NCBI GenBank assembly: GCA_026399075.1
Contig: JAPLRR010000025.1
Location: forward strand, 1-44,671
Source of the DNA: Methylococcales bacterium
Lineage (GTDB): Bacteria; Pseudomonadota; Gammaproteobacteria; Methylococcales; Methylomonadaceae
Direction: 5' to 3'
Length of the DNA stretch: 44,671 nt
Under the pieces are notes generated by a model. The model was not told the origin of the DNA, did not search any database, and saw only the letters and a program-made list of their open reading frames with translations. Below are positions 10,821 through 18,702 of the stretch, piece after piece; positions within the stretch are counted from its first letter, which is position 1; every line of letters begins with the position of its first letter. The translations under genes were made by a program, and so were the position numbers.

Positions 10821-12821
10821 TTAAGTTTTAGCTTCAATTTTTTGATGCTTGACCAAGGGCAACATGGAGTTACTGACCCCGGCAAACAATCCACAGTTAT
10901 TTAATATCACGGCTGACACCACGCCAGTGTGCAAGAAAAACACCCCACTGACAATGACCAAACCGGGAACGACGGTTGCCATTAAACTCACATTAAGGTT
11001 GCTGTCCAGCTCAAAGCTCAGCTCAAAAAGCTGCTCCAGATTGGTCAAATTGCCGCTCATCAGCAAAATTTGCGCCGTATCTTTTGCGATGGAAGAGGCA
11101 CTGGCCAAGGACACCGAAACATCCGCTGTTTTTAGGGCGATGGAATCATTAATGCCATCACCGATAAAGCAGACTGTTTTGCCCTCGCTTTGCAATTTTT
11201 CAATTAAACTGGCTTTATCTTCAGGTAATACTTCAGCAAAATAATTATCAATGCCGATTTCTTTAGCCAACTGTTGGGTTGGATTTTCGTTGTCGCCGGA
11301 AATGATATAGGTTGTCAACTTACGGGCGTGTAAGTTTTCAACCAATGATTTCACCTCGGGGCGGATAGTCGCGCGTAACTCGATAGCCCCCGTCAAACGG
11401 CCATTCAAGCCCACCAACACCAATGAATGCCCACGCTCTTTGGCGTTGTTGAGTATGCTATAAATCTCCTCAGACAGTTTAATATTCTCAAGTTCCATAA
11501 ACCGTAAGCTACCGACACAAATAATGTCTTCGCCGACATGGACTTTAATGCCATAGCCCATTTCATAACTGGCATTATCGACTTGGGTCAAATCCAAATC
11601 CCGTTGCTTGGCCGCCTGCAAAATTGCCTTGGCAATGGGGTGGGTTTGTTTATATTCGGCGGTGGCGGCGTAACTTAGCACCTCATTTTCATGATAGCCA
11701 TTGAACACATAAATCTGGCCGACATGGGGCTGTTCTTGGGTTAGTGTGCCCGTTTTGTCAAAAACAACGGTATCAACTTGGCTGAGTTTTTCCAATGCCC
11801 GCCCGTCTTTTATCAAAATGCCTTTCTCGGAGGCAATTTTTAAGAAATTTAAGGTGCTGATCGGGGCAAATATGCGGATATCCGAACCAATGAAACTACT
11901 GAGCACGGCCAAGGCACCGCTGACCCCCACCAAAGGCATCGCTATCGCACTTAAGGCCAAGGTAGGCAAAGCGGCCTTATCAGCCATCCTTTCGCCACGG
12001 GTTTGTACGCCCAACTTACGCTCTGCGGTATTGTTAAGCAACTCAGCGATTTGCGCCGCAACCGTGGTTTGCCCGGACAATTCAACTTGGATGTGGATTT
12101 TGCCTGATAACACAATGGTTGAGGCAAACGCCCTATCACCAATGACTTTTTCTGCGGGTTGCGATTCACCGGTCAGCACATGTTGGTCTACGGCAGCCAT
12201 GCCATCAACCACCGTCCCGTCAACCGCAATGGTTTCCCCGGCATTGACCACGACGATGTCGCCGCTTTCCAGGTTTTCAATGCTTTGTTCGATTTCTATG
12301 CCGTCTTTTAACACCCAGACGGAACTGGGCAAATCGGAAAAAACGCTGATCAGTTGTTTTTTGGAATGGTCTTTGGTTTTGTAAACCAATTGCTGGGCCA
12401 AACAATAAGTCCAACAAGCCAAGGTGCTGACAAAATAAAACCCCGACAAAAACATGGCAGGAATGGCAATGGAATCCACGACAAAAATATCGACTTTGCC
12501 TTTTTTTAAGGATTGGTAGGCTTTTTGATAAAACGGGATGGAGACATAAGCAATGCCTAAACCGCTTAACACACTTAAGGCGGGAACAAACAACGCCCCC
12601 ACCACGGCGACGCCCAATGTTGCTGAGATGATTTTAAAATCACGATCCAAGGCCACTTTTTCATCGACATCGGTGACCACCAATTCGACAGATGGCATGT
12701 GGTCAGAAGTTTCTTGGGTCACCAGCTCATCGGCCAAAATTTCCGGTTTTTTAAATGACCGATACAGCTTAATGCCTGTAGAAGCTACCAAACTACCTGC
12801 AAGAATAACAAGGGGAGCCAT
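10821..12821 (-). CDS. P1B-like P-type ATPase without CPC motif
   Basis: This is a 666-residue P-type ATPase. The actuator motif TGES is at 217-220, the phosphorylation loop DKTGTLT at 355-361, the nucleotide-domain His-Pro (THPIAKA) at 393-399, ISGD at 507-510 and GDGIND at 554-559. These motifs and their order match the heavy-metal P1B class. The transmembrane motif that should read CPC, SPC or CPH is instead A-P-I (residues 319-321), and there is no N-terminal metal-binding domain with CxxC. The substrate therefore cannot be inferred from the usual rules. The predicted architecture has hydrophobic pairs near 64-100 and 111-145, another pair around 285-325, and two C-terminal helices around 613-655. 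The giant adhesin gene starts 83 bases downstream on the same strand. The family assignment is firm but the ion is unknown. Confidence 0.85.
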   Translation of the reverse strand: MAPLVILAGSLVASTGIKLYRSFKKPEILADELVTQETSDHMPSVELVVTDVDEKVALDRDFKIISATLGVAVVGALFVPALSVLSGLGIAYVSIPFYQKAYQSLKKGKVDIFVVDSIAIPAMFLSGFYFVSTLACWTYCLAQQLVYKTKDHSKKQLISVFSDLPSSVWVLKDGIEIEQSIENLESGDIVVVNAGETIAVDGTVVDGMAAVDQHVLTGESQPAEKVIGDRAFASTIVLSGKIHIQVELSGQTTVAAQIAELLNNTAERKLGVQTRGERMADKAALPTLALSAIAMPLVGVSGALAVLSSFIGSDIRIFAPISTLNFLKIASEKGILIKDGRALEKLSQVDTVVFDKTGTLTQEQPHVGQIYVFNGYHENEVLSYAATAEYKQTHPIAKAILQAAKQRDLDLTQVDNASYEMGYGIKVHVGEDIICVGSLRFMELENIKLSEEIYSILNNAKERGHSLVLVGLNGRLTGAIELRATIRPEVKSLVENLHARKLTTYIISGDNENPTQQLAKEIGIDNYFAEVLPEDKASLIEKLQSEGKTVCFIGDGINDSIALKTADVSVSLASASSIAKDTAQILLMSGNLTNLEQLFELSFELDSNLNVSLMATVVPGLVIVSGVFFLHTGVVSAVILNNCGLFAGVSNSMLPLVKHQKIEAKT

Positions 12822-12981
12822 AATTTAATTCACTCTAGATGCGTTAAGGACATTGTTTGAGTTCATGCCAGTTAAGCATAGTGTATGCTATCGCCGTAAT
12901 CAGCGCTAACGGCGATCATAACATTCACTGCCGAGCTGGCTGGCCGCGCCGCCATCAACTCCCCCAAAACAAGCATAGCCC

Positions 12982-14082
12982 CTAAAAATAAGACTGCAAT
13001 TCACCACGTCTTCTGACATCCAAAGTTGCGCAATGGAATGCCCCCAAAAAGGGATAGTAAGAATCAAATGAACAAGGGATGGGTTTAAAACCCCAACTTT
13101 TAAGCGCTTTGATCAAGGGCTCTTGGGTTTTTTCAACAATAATGCGCTCTTCATCCAGCATCAAAAAGTTGATGCTAATCCAATCGCTGACCACTTTTAA
13201 AGGGTCTTTATTGGGCAGCGGGTCGGGTGCTACCAAAATGTCCCAGCTTTTTAAAATCGGGGGCAATTTCTTGACATCGATCCATTCCGGGTTAATCAGC
13301 AATTTGCCGGGGGCCAAAGGCATGAACGTGGTATCAATGTGGATAGCTTCTGGTGACAAATTTTCAATGGCGTGGACACGGTAACCATCACCCAAATGCC
13401 GTTGCAACCACGTCATACCCGCGCGGTTGGTGACATTGCTCAATTGCATAAAAATATCACGGCCACAACGCACACAATCGGCGGCATCAAAAACGGGTTC
13501 AAATTCAGTGACGATATAGCGCATTTCCTCATCTTTGCCCGGCAAGGTGTAATTGGCGTCATACAACTCGTCCAGCAATTGTGGCTTGGGGGCAGCAGTC
13601 CATTTGGCCCCGGCATGGAAATATTCTTTGAATAAAGACCGATAGGCCCAGGATTCAAAATACCGGGCGCGGTCGGCCATCGGCGTTTCAATGATTTCGT
13701 TGCCTACCACCAAAAACGGGTCGCGGGGGTTAGCAGCACAAAAACCGGAAGACATTTGCCAAGCGGGTGTGGCAAACGGCGCGGCAAAATCTGCGTTGTC
13801 CACTTGGCGGACAATCACGCCTTCAGCTTCCAAAATGTGGATGAATTCAGCACGGTCTTTACGCGCCGCCTCAACATACTCTTTCGGGTAAGGGATGCCC
13901 ACACCGCCGATACGCTTCTCGATTAGCTCCCATTCGCCGGGGGGTACAGTCACCTCGTTAATGGTTTTCCAATCGGGAAACATGGCATTTTCTAAACTGC
14001 CAACGATGACTTCTTCAAGGGGATCCCATTCGTTGTGGGAGTTGACGGGACAAGCTGAAGGTGGATTGTTAAGGGTGGACAT
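12982..14082 (-). CDS. AGAT-type amidinotransferase
   Basis: The 366-residue protein matches the glycine/inosamine amidinotransferase family (the fold of human GATM and of cyanobacterial CyrA/SxtG), which moves an amidino group from arginine to an amine. The catalytic elements are all present: Asp in FDAAD (199/202), His248 in HIDTTF and the nucleophile Cys351 in AFHCATLDVRRRG. The C-terminal RRRGELQSY is also characteristic. The acceptor amine cannot be read from sequence. It is the last gene of the minus-strand set that begins with the acyl carrier protein, and 180 bases separate it from the DUF98-like gene. A TTGACG -35-like hexamer at 14116-14121 (minus) with only a weak -10 could give it its own promoter. 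Length and motifs are complete. Confidence 0.9.
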   Translation of the reverse strand: MSTLNNPPSACPVNSHNEWDPLEEVIVGSLENAMFPDWKTINEVTVPPGEWELIEKRIGGVGIPYPKEYVEAARKDRAEFIHILEAEGVIVRQVDNADFAAPFATPAWQMSSGFCAANPRDPFLVVGNEIIETPMADRARYFESWAYRSLFKEYFHAGAKWTAAPKPQLLDELYDANYTLPGKDEEMRYIVTEFEPVFDAADCVRCGRDIFMQLSNVTNRAGMTWLQRHLGDGYRVHAIENLSPEAIHIDTTFMPLAPGKLLINPEWIDVKKLPPILKSWDILVAPDPLPNKDPLKVVSDWISINFLMLDEERIIVEKTQEPLIKALKSWGFKPIPCSFDSYYPFLGAFHCATLDVRRRGELQSYF

Positions 14083-14236
14083 AATTTTCTACCATTAATT
14101 AGATGCCTAATGGCACGTCAAAAAGTAAGTTTCTAGGACTCATCCTAATAAGCCAATTGCTTAAACTTATCGGTGAACCCTTCTTTATATACAGCAATCG
14201 GTGCTGCGCCGTTTTGTTATATCCCTCACCCCAACC

Positions 14237-14253
14237 CTCTCCCTAAGGGAGAG
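14237..14253. repeat. dispersed-type palindrome between cluster genes
   Basis: CTCTCCCT and AGGGAGAG are perfect 8-base arms around a single A. They are embedded in a CCCTCACCCCAACC context of the kind found as a dispersed intergenic repeat in many genomes. There is no U-tract on the minus strand, so it is a poor intrinsic terminator. It lies in the gap before the amidinotransferase gene. Confidence 0.6.
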
Positions 14254-14262
14254 AGAGCTATG

Positions 14263-14787
14263 CTAAACAATATCCTTAAAATAATGGGCGGGGAATTTTT
14301 CCGTCAGCATCATGATCGGTTGTTGGTTGGAAAAAACCCGGTAGGTGCGCCCTAACAACTTATGGTCGGGGCTAACATTAAAATAAGCGCCCAATTGTCC
14401 GGCGGATTCTTCAAAAGGCGGCAATAATTCTTTAAAGGTCTCTACCCGGTGCTTAGCCCATAGCTTACCGATTGGGATTTTCGACTCCAGCAACTCTTGT
14501 CGGAACAATGGTGGCAAGCGGTCAAGGACGATGGTTGACTCAGCGTACAGCCAATTGGTTCCCGTGTCTTGGCCTTGCAGGCATATTTTCCGATGAATCA
14601 CGGGCTGGTTGGCCTGTAAGTCCAAATACGGGAAATTCTCCTCAGTGGTTTCCACAATTTCATGAATTTTAACGACCGTCAGCTGTTCCCCCAGCAGATT
14701 TTCCAACAGCTTGGTCAGCGTCCCGTTATAAATTAAGATGACGCGTTGCAATGGCCCCAGCTGTAAAAGGTCAGTTTGTTTTTGCAT
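14263..14787 (-). CDS. chorismate-lyase-like (DUF98/UbiC-type) protein
   Basis: The 174-residue protein resembles the DUF98/chorismate pyruvate-lyase group, which removes pyruvate from chorismate to give a hydroxybenzoate. Family-like features are RKICLQGQDTG at 66-76, YAESTIVLDRLPP at 81-93 and PIGKLW at 105-110. The C-terminal LLGRTYRV (144-151) and LTEKFP (161-166) also fit. An earlier ATG at 14859 would add 24 unlikely residues overlapping the upstream gene. The ATG at 14787 follows an AGGAAG and gives a normal N-terminus, so it is preferred. The reading frame overlaps the end of the sulfotransferase gene by 17 bases, which suggests translational coupling. Ring position of the hydroxyl (3- or 4-) cannot be told. 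Activity is inferred from family. Confidence 0.75.
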   Translation of the reverse strand: MQKQTDLLQLGPLQRVILIYNGTLTKLLENLLGEQLTVVKIHEIVETTEENFPYLDLQANQPVIHRKICLQGQDTGTNWLYAESTIVLDRLPPLFRQELLESKIPIGKLWAKHRVETFKELLPPFEESAGQLGAYFNVSPDHKLLGRTYRVFSNQQPIMMLTEKFPAHYFKDIV

Positions 14788-15487
14788 GGCCAGGAAACTT
14801 CCTTTGCAAATAGTCTGCCGTGTTATGGTAAGCCTCAAACTCATAACCCAATAAGGCAATGTCGTCCTTAAAGTGTTCGGCGATCAGCTCATACGTTTCG
14901 CTATCGTAATACGACTGATAAGGGCGATGGTGGCTTTGGTTTAAGTAAGGGATGGAGGCTTCAAGACCCAAATATTGGCTGACATAGTTAAAATCATCGG
15001 CCAAATTTTCAAAACGGCCCACAAAATCGACAATGACCTCACCCTGTTTATTACAAATCATGTCTTTTTGATAGCGGGTCGCGCCTTTTTCAAACGGTTT
15101 TTTTTCCGCAATCATCCATTTCACATAATCCGAAAAACCCGCCAATGCCTTAACCCGTTGGTGATGGGCATGGGCGGTTTCTTTGAGTATAAAATGGTAC
15201 ATGGACACTTGCCAATCCCACGGGTTACGCACAAAAGCAAACTTAAAATACTGTTCAAAATCGGCCTCCCCCAATTCTTTTTGGGTACTCAAAGCGGTCG
15301 CATGGATCACCGTTGATTCCCAAATCGAATACAGGGGGTTCAATTTACCATCAATGAGTTTGATGGGCCGTCTGATCTTAAATTTTTCAGGCTCTGTGGT
15401 ATAAGGGGCCAATGCCTCACGCAAACTTAAACCAGCGACTTTCGCCACATGGAAGAAAATAAATTTTCTGTCGTAAGAGATCAGCAT
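14771..15487 (-). CDS. PAPS-dependent sulfotransferase family protein
   Basis: The 238-residue protein has the sulfotransferase fold signatures. The 5'-phosphosulfate loop is FFHVAKVAGLSLR at 11-23, with K16 in the PAPS-binding position. The 3'-phosphate motif is FAFVRNPWDWQVSMY at 84-98. These match the carbohydrate/small-molecule sulfotransferase family 2 (cytosolic-like, no signal peptide). It would transfer sulfate from PAPS to a hydroxyl or amine; the acceptor is unknown. It starts 16 bases after the radical SAM gene and overlaps the DUF98-like gene at its end, so it is in the middle of an operon. A tailoring role on the cluster's product is inferred. Confidence 0.85.
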   Translation of the reverse strand: MLISYDRKFIFFHVAKVAGLSLREALAPYTTEPEKFKIRRPIKLIDGKLNPLYSIWESTVIHATALSTQKELGEADFEQYFKFAFVRNPWDWQVSMYHFILKETAHAHHQRVKALAGFSDYVKWMIAEKKPFEKGATRYQKDMICNKQGEVIVDFVGRFENLADDFNYVSQYLGLEASIPYLNQSHHRPYQSYYDSETYELIAEHFKDDIALLGYEFEAYHNTADYLQRKFPGHAKTN

Positions 15488-15503
15488 TAGAACGATACAA
15501 ACC

Positions 15504-16817
15504 TTAGTACAAATTCAGCAAATGTTGGCCTAAGCTCTTGCCTGCATAATCACCGTGCAATATGCCTTTTTGGGTCAAAGAAATAATGCCATCATTAAAC
15601 GTGATGTAGTCGTCTTTAAGCAGGCTTTCAATCGCAGGCGCACAGATTTTTTCTAAAGGAAAGCCAAATTTGTCTTCAAACAGGCTGGCTTTATAGTTCA
15701 TCAGCTTCATACCCAACACCAGCTCGCGCACCATCAAATCTAAGGCTGACATGGAATGGCCGCGATAAATAGCCAGTTTTCCGGCTTCGATTTGTTCGGT
15801 GTATTTAGGCACATCACTGGTGTTTTGGAATAACCAGTTGCCGACACGGCCAAACGCCGAGGTACCAAACGGAAAATAATCTTCGCCACGCCAGATACTA
15901 GGCGCATGGACATGCGGATTTTTGCCGTCTTTGGTGAAGGTGAAAAAGCTCCAAGGCAAGTAATTGGCATCAGCGAACTTATCCATGGCATATTGCATGA
16001 ATTCCAGTTCTTTCTCGTCGTTAGGCAACACCAAATTATCGTTACGGATTTCTTTGAAATATTCCGTGTTGGCGAACAATTCGGTTTTATAAACCGTGAT
16101 GCTTTCCACTTGGCTTTCTATGGCACGTCTGACGCTATAAGCCCATGTTTCATCAGTTTCACCCGCCAAACCACTCATCAAATCGATATTGACTGAAGCA
16201 CCGGTGCTTTGCGCCATTTCTATGGCTTTAATGACCCGTTCTTCGGTGTCTTTACGGTTAGACAATTTAATGATGTCATCGCATAGCGATTGCACACCCA
16301 AGCTGATACGGTTGACTTTCAGCTCGCGGAGCATGTCCGCCTTTTTTTGCGTCAAGGTGACAGGTTCGGCTTCAACGGTAAATTCAGCATCGGCATTAAT
16401 ATCAAAATTATTGCGCACACACTCAACAATCTGCTTCATATTGCTTTCGCTTAGCAGGGTTGGTGTACCGCCACCGAAATAAATGGAACGCACAGGACGT
16501 TCATCCAAATGGAAATGGCGGGTGGACAATTCAATTTCGCGGCACAAAGTGTCCACATATTGATCGACTTCGGATTTACGGCTGCCTTGGATGGTTTTGT
16601 AATAGCAGTAAGAACATTGTTGTGCGCAAAACGGGATATGCACATAAACATTCAAGGGCTGGGGCATTAATACATCTTCGCCCGTGGACTTTTTCCAGTG
16701 TTGGATATTGGGGTAGTTGGTGATAAAACCCCGTCTGGCAGGGGTCAGTTGGGTAAGATAGCCACGCCGTGTGGTTTGCAAGGCGGCTTCTTTATCGGTT
16801 AATTCTAGCTTTCCCAT
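15504..16817 (-). CDS. HemN-like radical SAM enzyme
   Basis: The 437-residue protein begins its core with YVHIPFCAQQCSYCYY. Cys64, Cys68 and Cys71 form the CX3CX2C site for a 4Fe-4S cluster, and YFGGGTPTLLS (113-123) is the SAM-binding glycine motif. This is the coproporphyrinogen III oxidase (HemN/HemW/HutW) superfamily. Members also act as C-methylases or cyclopropanases in natural-product clusters. Its neighbours are an acyl carrier protein 95 bases upstream and a sulfotransferase 16 bases downstream, not heme genes, which argues for a biosynthetic role. A hairpin-forming GCCTGA...TCAGGC pair lies in the gap after the carrier protein gene. A heme-utilisation function (HutW-like) is the main alternative. 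Confidence 0.85.
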   Translation of the reverse strand: MGKLELTDKEAALQTTRRGYLTQLTPARRGFITNYPNIQHWKKSTGEDVLMPQPLNVYVHIPFCAQQCSYCYYKTIQGSRKSEVDQYVDTLCREIELSTRHFHLDERPVRSIYFGGGTPTLLSESNMKQIVECVRNNFDINADAEFTVEAEPVTLTQKKADMLRELKVNRISLGVQSLCDDIIKLSNRKDTEERVIKAIEMAQSTGASVNIDLMSGLAGETDETWAYSVRRAIESQVESITVYKTELFANTEYFKEIRNDNLVLPNDEKELEFMQYAMDKFADANYLPWSFFTFTKDGKNPHVHAPSIWRGEDYFPFGTSAFGRVGNWLFQNTSDVPKYTEQIEAGKLAIYRGHSMSALDLMVRELVLGMKLMNYKASLFEDKFGFPLEKICAPAIESLLKDDYITFNDGIISLTQKGILHGDYAGKSLGQHLLNLY

Positions 16818-16912
16818 GGTGTTTTATAATCCTATTCGTTTTAGAATGGCAGGCTCATTAACCCATAGACCATCTACTCGACAGCCCTGTGCCTGACTGA
16901 GTCCGCGGGAAA

Positions 16913-17170
16913 TCAGGCTGAAACTTTATTGGACACAAAGCCCGCCAAGGTTTTGAGATCGTGGAATTGTTTAAAATCCAGCTCTTCGTCGGTAAACTGT
17001 ATCGAAAACCGTGCTTCGATCAAGCTGATAAATTCCATGATTGTGACCGAATCCAAGCCGATGCCTTCTTCAAATAACGAGGCATCTTCTGAAATATCTT
17101 CATATTTAAGATTAACATCCAACTCATTGACAATGATGTCTTTAAGTTGGTTTATCATAGTGTCACTCAT
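16913..17170 (-). CDS. acyl carrier protein
   Basis: The 85-residue acidic helical protein carries GLDSVTIMEF, with Ser41 as the expected phosphopantetheine attachment site. That motif and the spacing are typical of stand-alone acyl or peptidyl carrier proteins of secondary metabolism, rather than of the fatty-acid AcpP (usually GADSLDTVE). It is the first gene of the minus-strand set, preceded by a GAGAG ribosome-binding-like stretch and by a promoter about 110 bases upstream. A short open stretch without a start codon ends a few bases before its ATG. It probably carries an acyl or aryl intermediate for the radical SAM, sulfotransferase and amidinotransferase enzymes, which is an inference. 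Confidence 0.9.
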   Translation of the reverse strand: MSDTMINQLKDIIVNELDVNLKYEDISEDASLFEEGIGLDSVTIMEFISLIEARFSIQFTDEELDFKQFHDLKTLAGFVSNKVSA

Positions 17171-17281
17171 TGCTTATCTCTCATCTATAGTAAATTTGCC
17201 ACTTCGGCTTGCACTTAAGGCATCACGGCAATCTTGTTTGGTGATAACACCTTCACACTGGGTGATATTCTAAGTGCCGGA

Positions 17282-17310
17282 ATTGTAATTAATCCCCATA
17301 AGATTGTCCA
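17282..17310 (-). promoter_or_regulatory. sigma70-type promoter of the ACP-to-amidinotransferase cluster
   Basis: The minus strand reads TGGACA (17310-17305), a 17-base spacer, then TACAAT (17287-17282). Each hexamer matches the consensus at five of six positions. Transcription would begin near 17275, leaving a leader of about 105 bases before the carrier protein ATG. No other good start site is seen upstream. Confidence 0.55.
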
Positions 17311-17500
17311 AATATATTTTCTGATAAGTTTACTGTGTTTTTGGGGGGCGTTTTTTGCCAAGTTTGGGCTAGTTATATAAGCTGCTGCATTCTGGCATGG
17401 ATACCAGAAAAATCTGCTAGGAGCGGGTTTGCATTAACCCTTTAGGGCTATCAACTTATGGCTGAGTAGTGACGACCTAAACCTTTCGTAAGCGTTTATC

Positions 17501-17523
17501 TCCCCCCTTTTTCAAAGGGGGGA
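17501..17523. repeat. perfect 10-bp hairpin (dispersed-repeat type)
   Basis: TCCCCCCTTT and AAAGGGGGGA are separated by TTC. The hairpin is strong but not followed by a U-tract on either strand. It is of a type seen as a scattered intergenic repeat in many bacteria. It lies in the 17311-17916 interval, which otherwise holds repeats and no convincing gene. Confidence 0.65.
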
Positions 17524-17568
17524 GCTGACTTTGTTTGTCCCGCCTTATGTTGCTAGCCCACTTGGCTA

Positions 17569-17702
17569 CCAACTTAATACGGGACAATTTAAGGGTAAGC
17601 CGTTCGTGGTGAGCTTGTCGAACCATGAACGGCTTAACCGTTCACCCTTCGACAAGCTCAGGGCGAACGGTTAAGCTTCGCGAATGTCCCGCTTTAAGTT
17701 GG
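17569..17702. repeat. composite palindromic element with inverted ends
   Basis: CCAACTTAATACGGGACA (17569-17586) is repeated in inverted form as TGTCCCGCTTTAAGTTGG (17685-17702), 16 of 18 bases matching. Inside lie two adjacent hairpins, 17597-17635 (AAGCCGTTC...GAACGGCTT) and 17636-17672 (AACCGTTC...GAACGGTT). Both have the GACAAGCTCA-type core known from dispersed bacterial repeats. A further partial copy of the end, TGTCCCGCCTTATGTTG, begins at 17536. The whole resembles a small non-autonomous palindromic element. No coding potential is evident. Confidence 0.6.
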
Positions 17703-17916
17703 GAGCCGCTATTTATTGTAAAAATTTCCCTTGCACCTAGCATGGAAATACTCAAGAATACCGCGACACGTTTAAATTGCTGCCCAAACCCTCGCCGTAG
17801 TGTTATAGCTTTTATCACACCACGACGCTTCGTGAAAACACATGCCGGACTACCCGATTCCTGTTTCGCAGCGGATGTTGTTTTAGACTCTTTAGTCATT
17901 ATAGATGAGAATTGCC

Positions 17917-18702
17917 ATGATAGAATTCGACCCAGGCCCAACACCCGATTTTGCCGAACATTTTGCACAAGTTCCTGATTATTCGCCATTCAAAGACTAT
18001 TTTTGGTACGACTGGGGGCCGATATTTTACCGGGGTCGCTTGGATGGCTCTGCCCGTGTTCTTTGCATCGCCTCTGATCCAGGGCCGACAGAACGGATCG
18101 CACTGCGCACACTGGTAGGCGATGCTGGCCAACGTACCCAAGGGTTTCTTGCCAAGATAGGGCTGACCCGTTCCTACCTGTGCGTTAACGCTTTCGCCTA
18201 TGCGCTGATGCCTTCCCATGCTTCCAAAGGGGCTAAGATTTTACGCGACCCCCAGCAGCTGGCATGGCGGAACGCACTTTTCACAAAAAGCCTGAACCCC
18301 AACTTACAAGCCATTATCGCCTTTGGTGAACAGGCCCAGGACGCTGTCGGACTTTGGGGAGGCAAAGCTGCATTGCCCGTTATTGCAATCCCCCACCCCA
18401 GTAGCCGTGACCCCAAGAAATTGGCAAACGAATGGCGTAATGCCGTGACCCAATTGCGTGTTCTAGTCACGCCCGATCAGGATGGAAACCCCACCTTACC
18501 CAACTATGCTGATGTGCTACAGGAGAGCGACTACGCGCCGATACCCAAGCGCGACCTGCCCTTTGGCTTGCCCGCTTGGTTTGGTGATGATGCCTGGGGC
18601 CGCCGCGCAACGCCTGTACATGTCAATTGCGTGAACCGCCCGAAAAGCAATAGCAAAAACGGACTTTCCTGGGTTGCACCCAAGGGTGGGATAGATGTCT
18701 AG
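17917..18702 (+). CDS. uracil-DNA glycosylase superfamily protein
   Basis: The protein has about 261 residues from the ATG at 17917. An in-frame ATG at 17905 would add four residues but has no ribosome-binding sequence, whereas 17917 has a GAGA about 9 bases upstream. The UDG-fold signatures are VLCIASDPGPTE near residue 50, AFGEQAQDAVG in the middle and IPHPSSRDP near residue 160, the equivalent of the HPSP-type motif. The best match is to the family 4/5-like branch, but the first motif is unusual (SDPGPTE rather than GEAPG-E), and no Fe-S cysteine set is obvious. It overlaps the start of the following amidohydrolase gene by 8 bases, indicating translational coupling. Actual glycosylase activity is not established. 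Confidence 0.75.
   Translation: MIEFDPGPTPDFAEHFAQVPDYSPFKDYFWYDWGPIFYRGRLDGSARVLCIASDPGPTERIALRTLVGDAGQRTQGFLAKIGLTRSYLCVNAFAYALMPSHASKGAKILRDPQQLAWRNALFTKSLNPNLQAIIAFGEQAQDAVGLWGGKAALPVIAIPHPSSRDPKKLANEWRNAVTQLRVLVTPDQDGNPTLPNYADVLQESDYAPIPKRDLPFGLPAWFGDDAWGRRATPVHVNCVNRPKSNSKNGLSWVAPKGGIDV

Noticed and set aside
12982..17170. Cylindrospermopsin- or saxitoxin-type toxin cluster
   Set aside because: Only amidinotransferase and sulfotransferase families are shared; no PKS or other pathway genes are present.
17642..17899. Minus-strand frame of about 85 codons upstream of the UDG-like gene
   Set aside because: It runs into the dispersed repeat, has no ribosome-binding site and no recognisable family.
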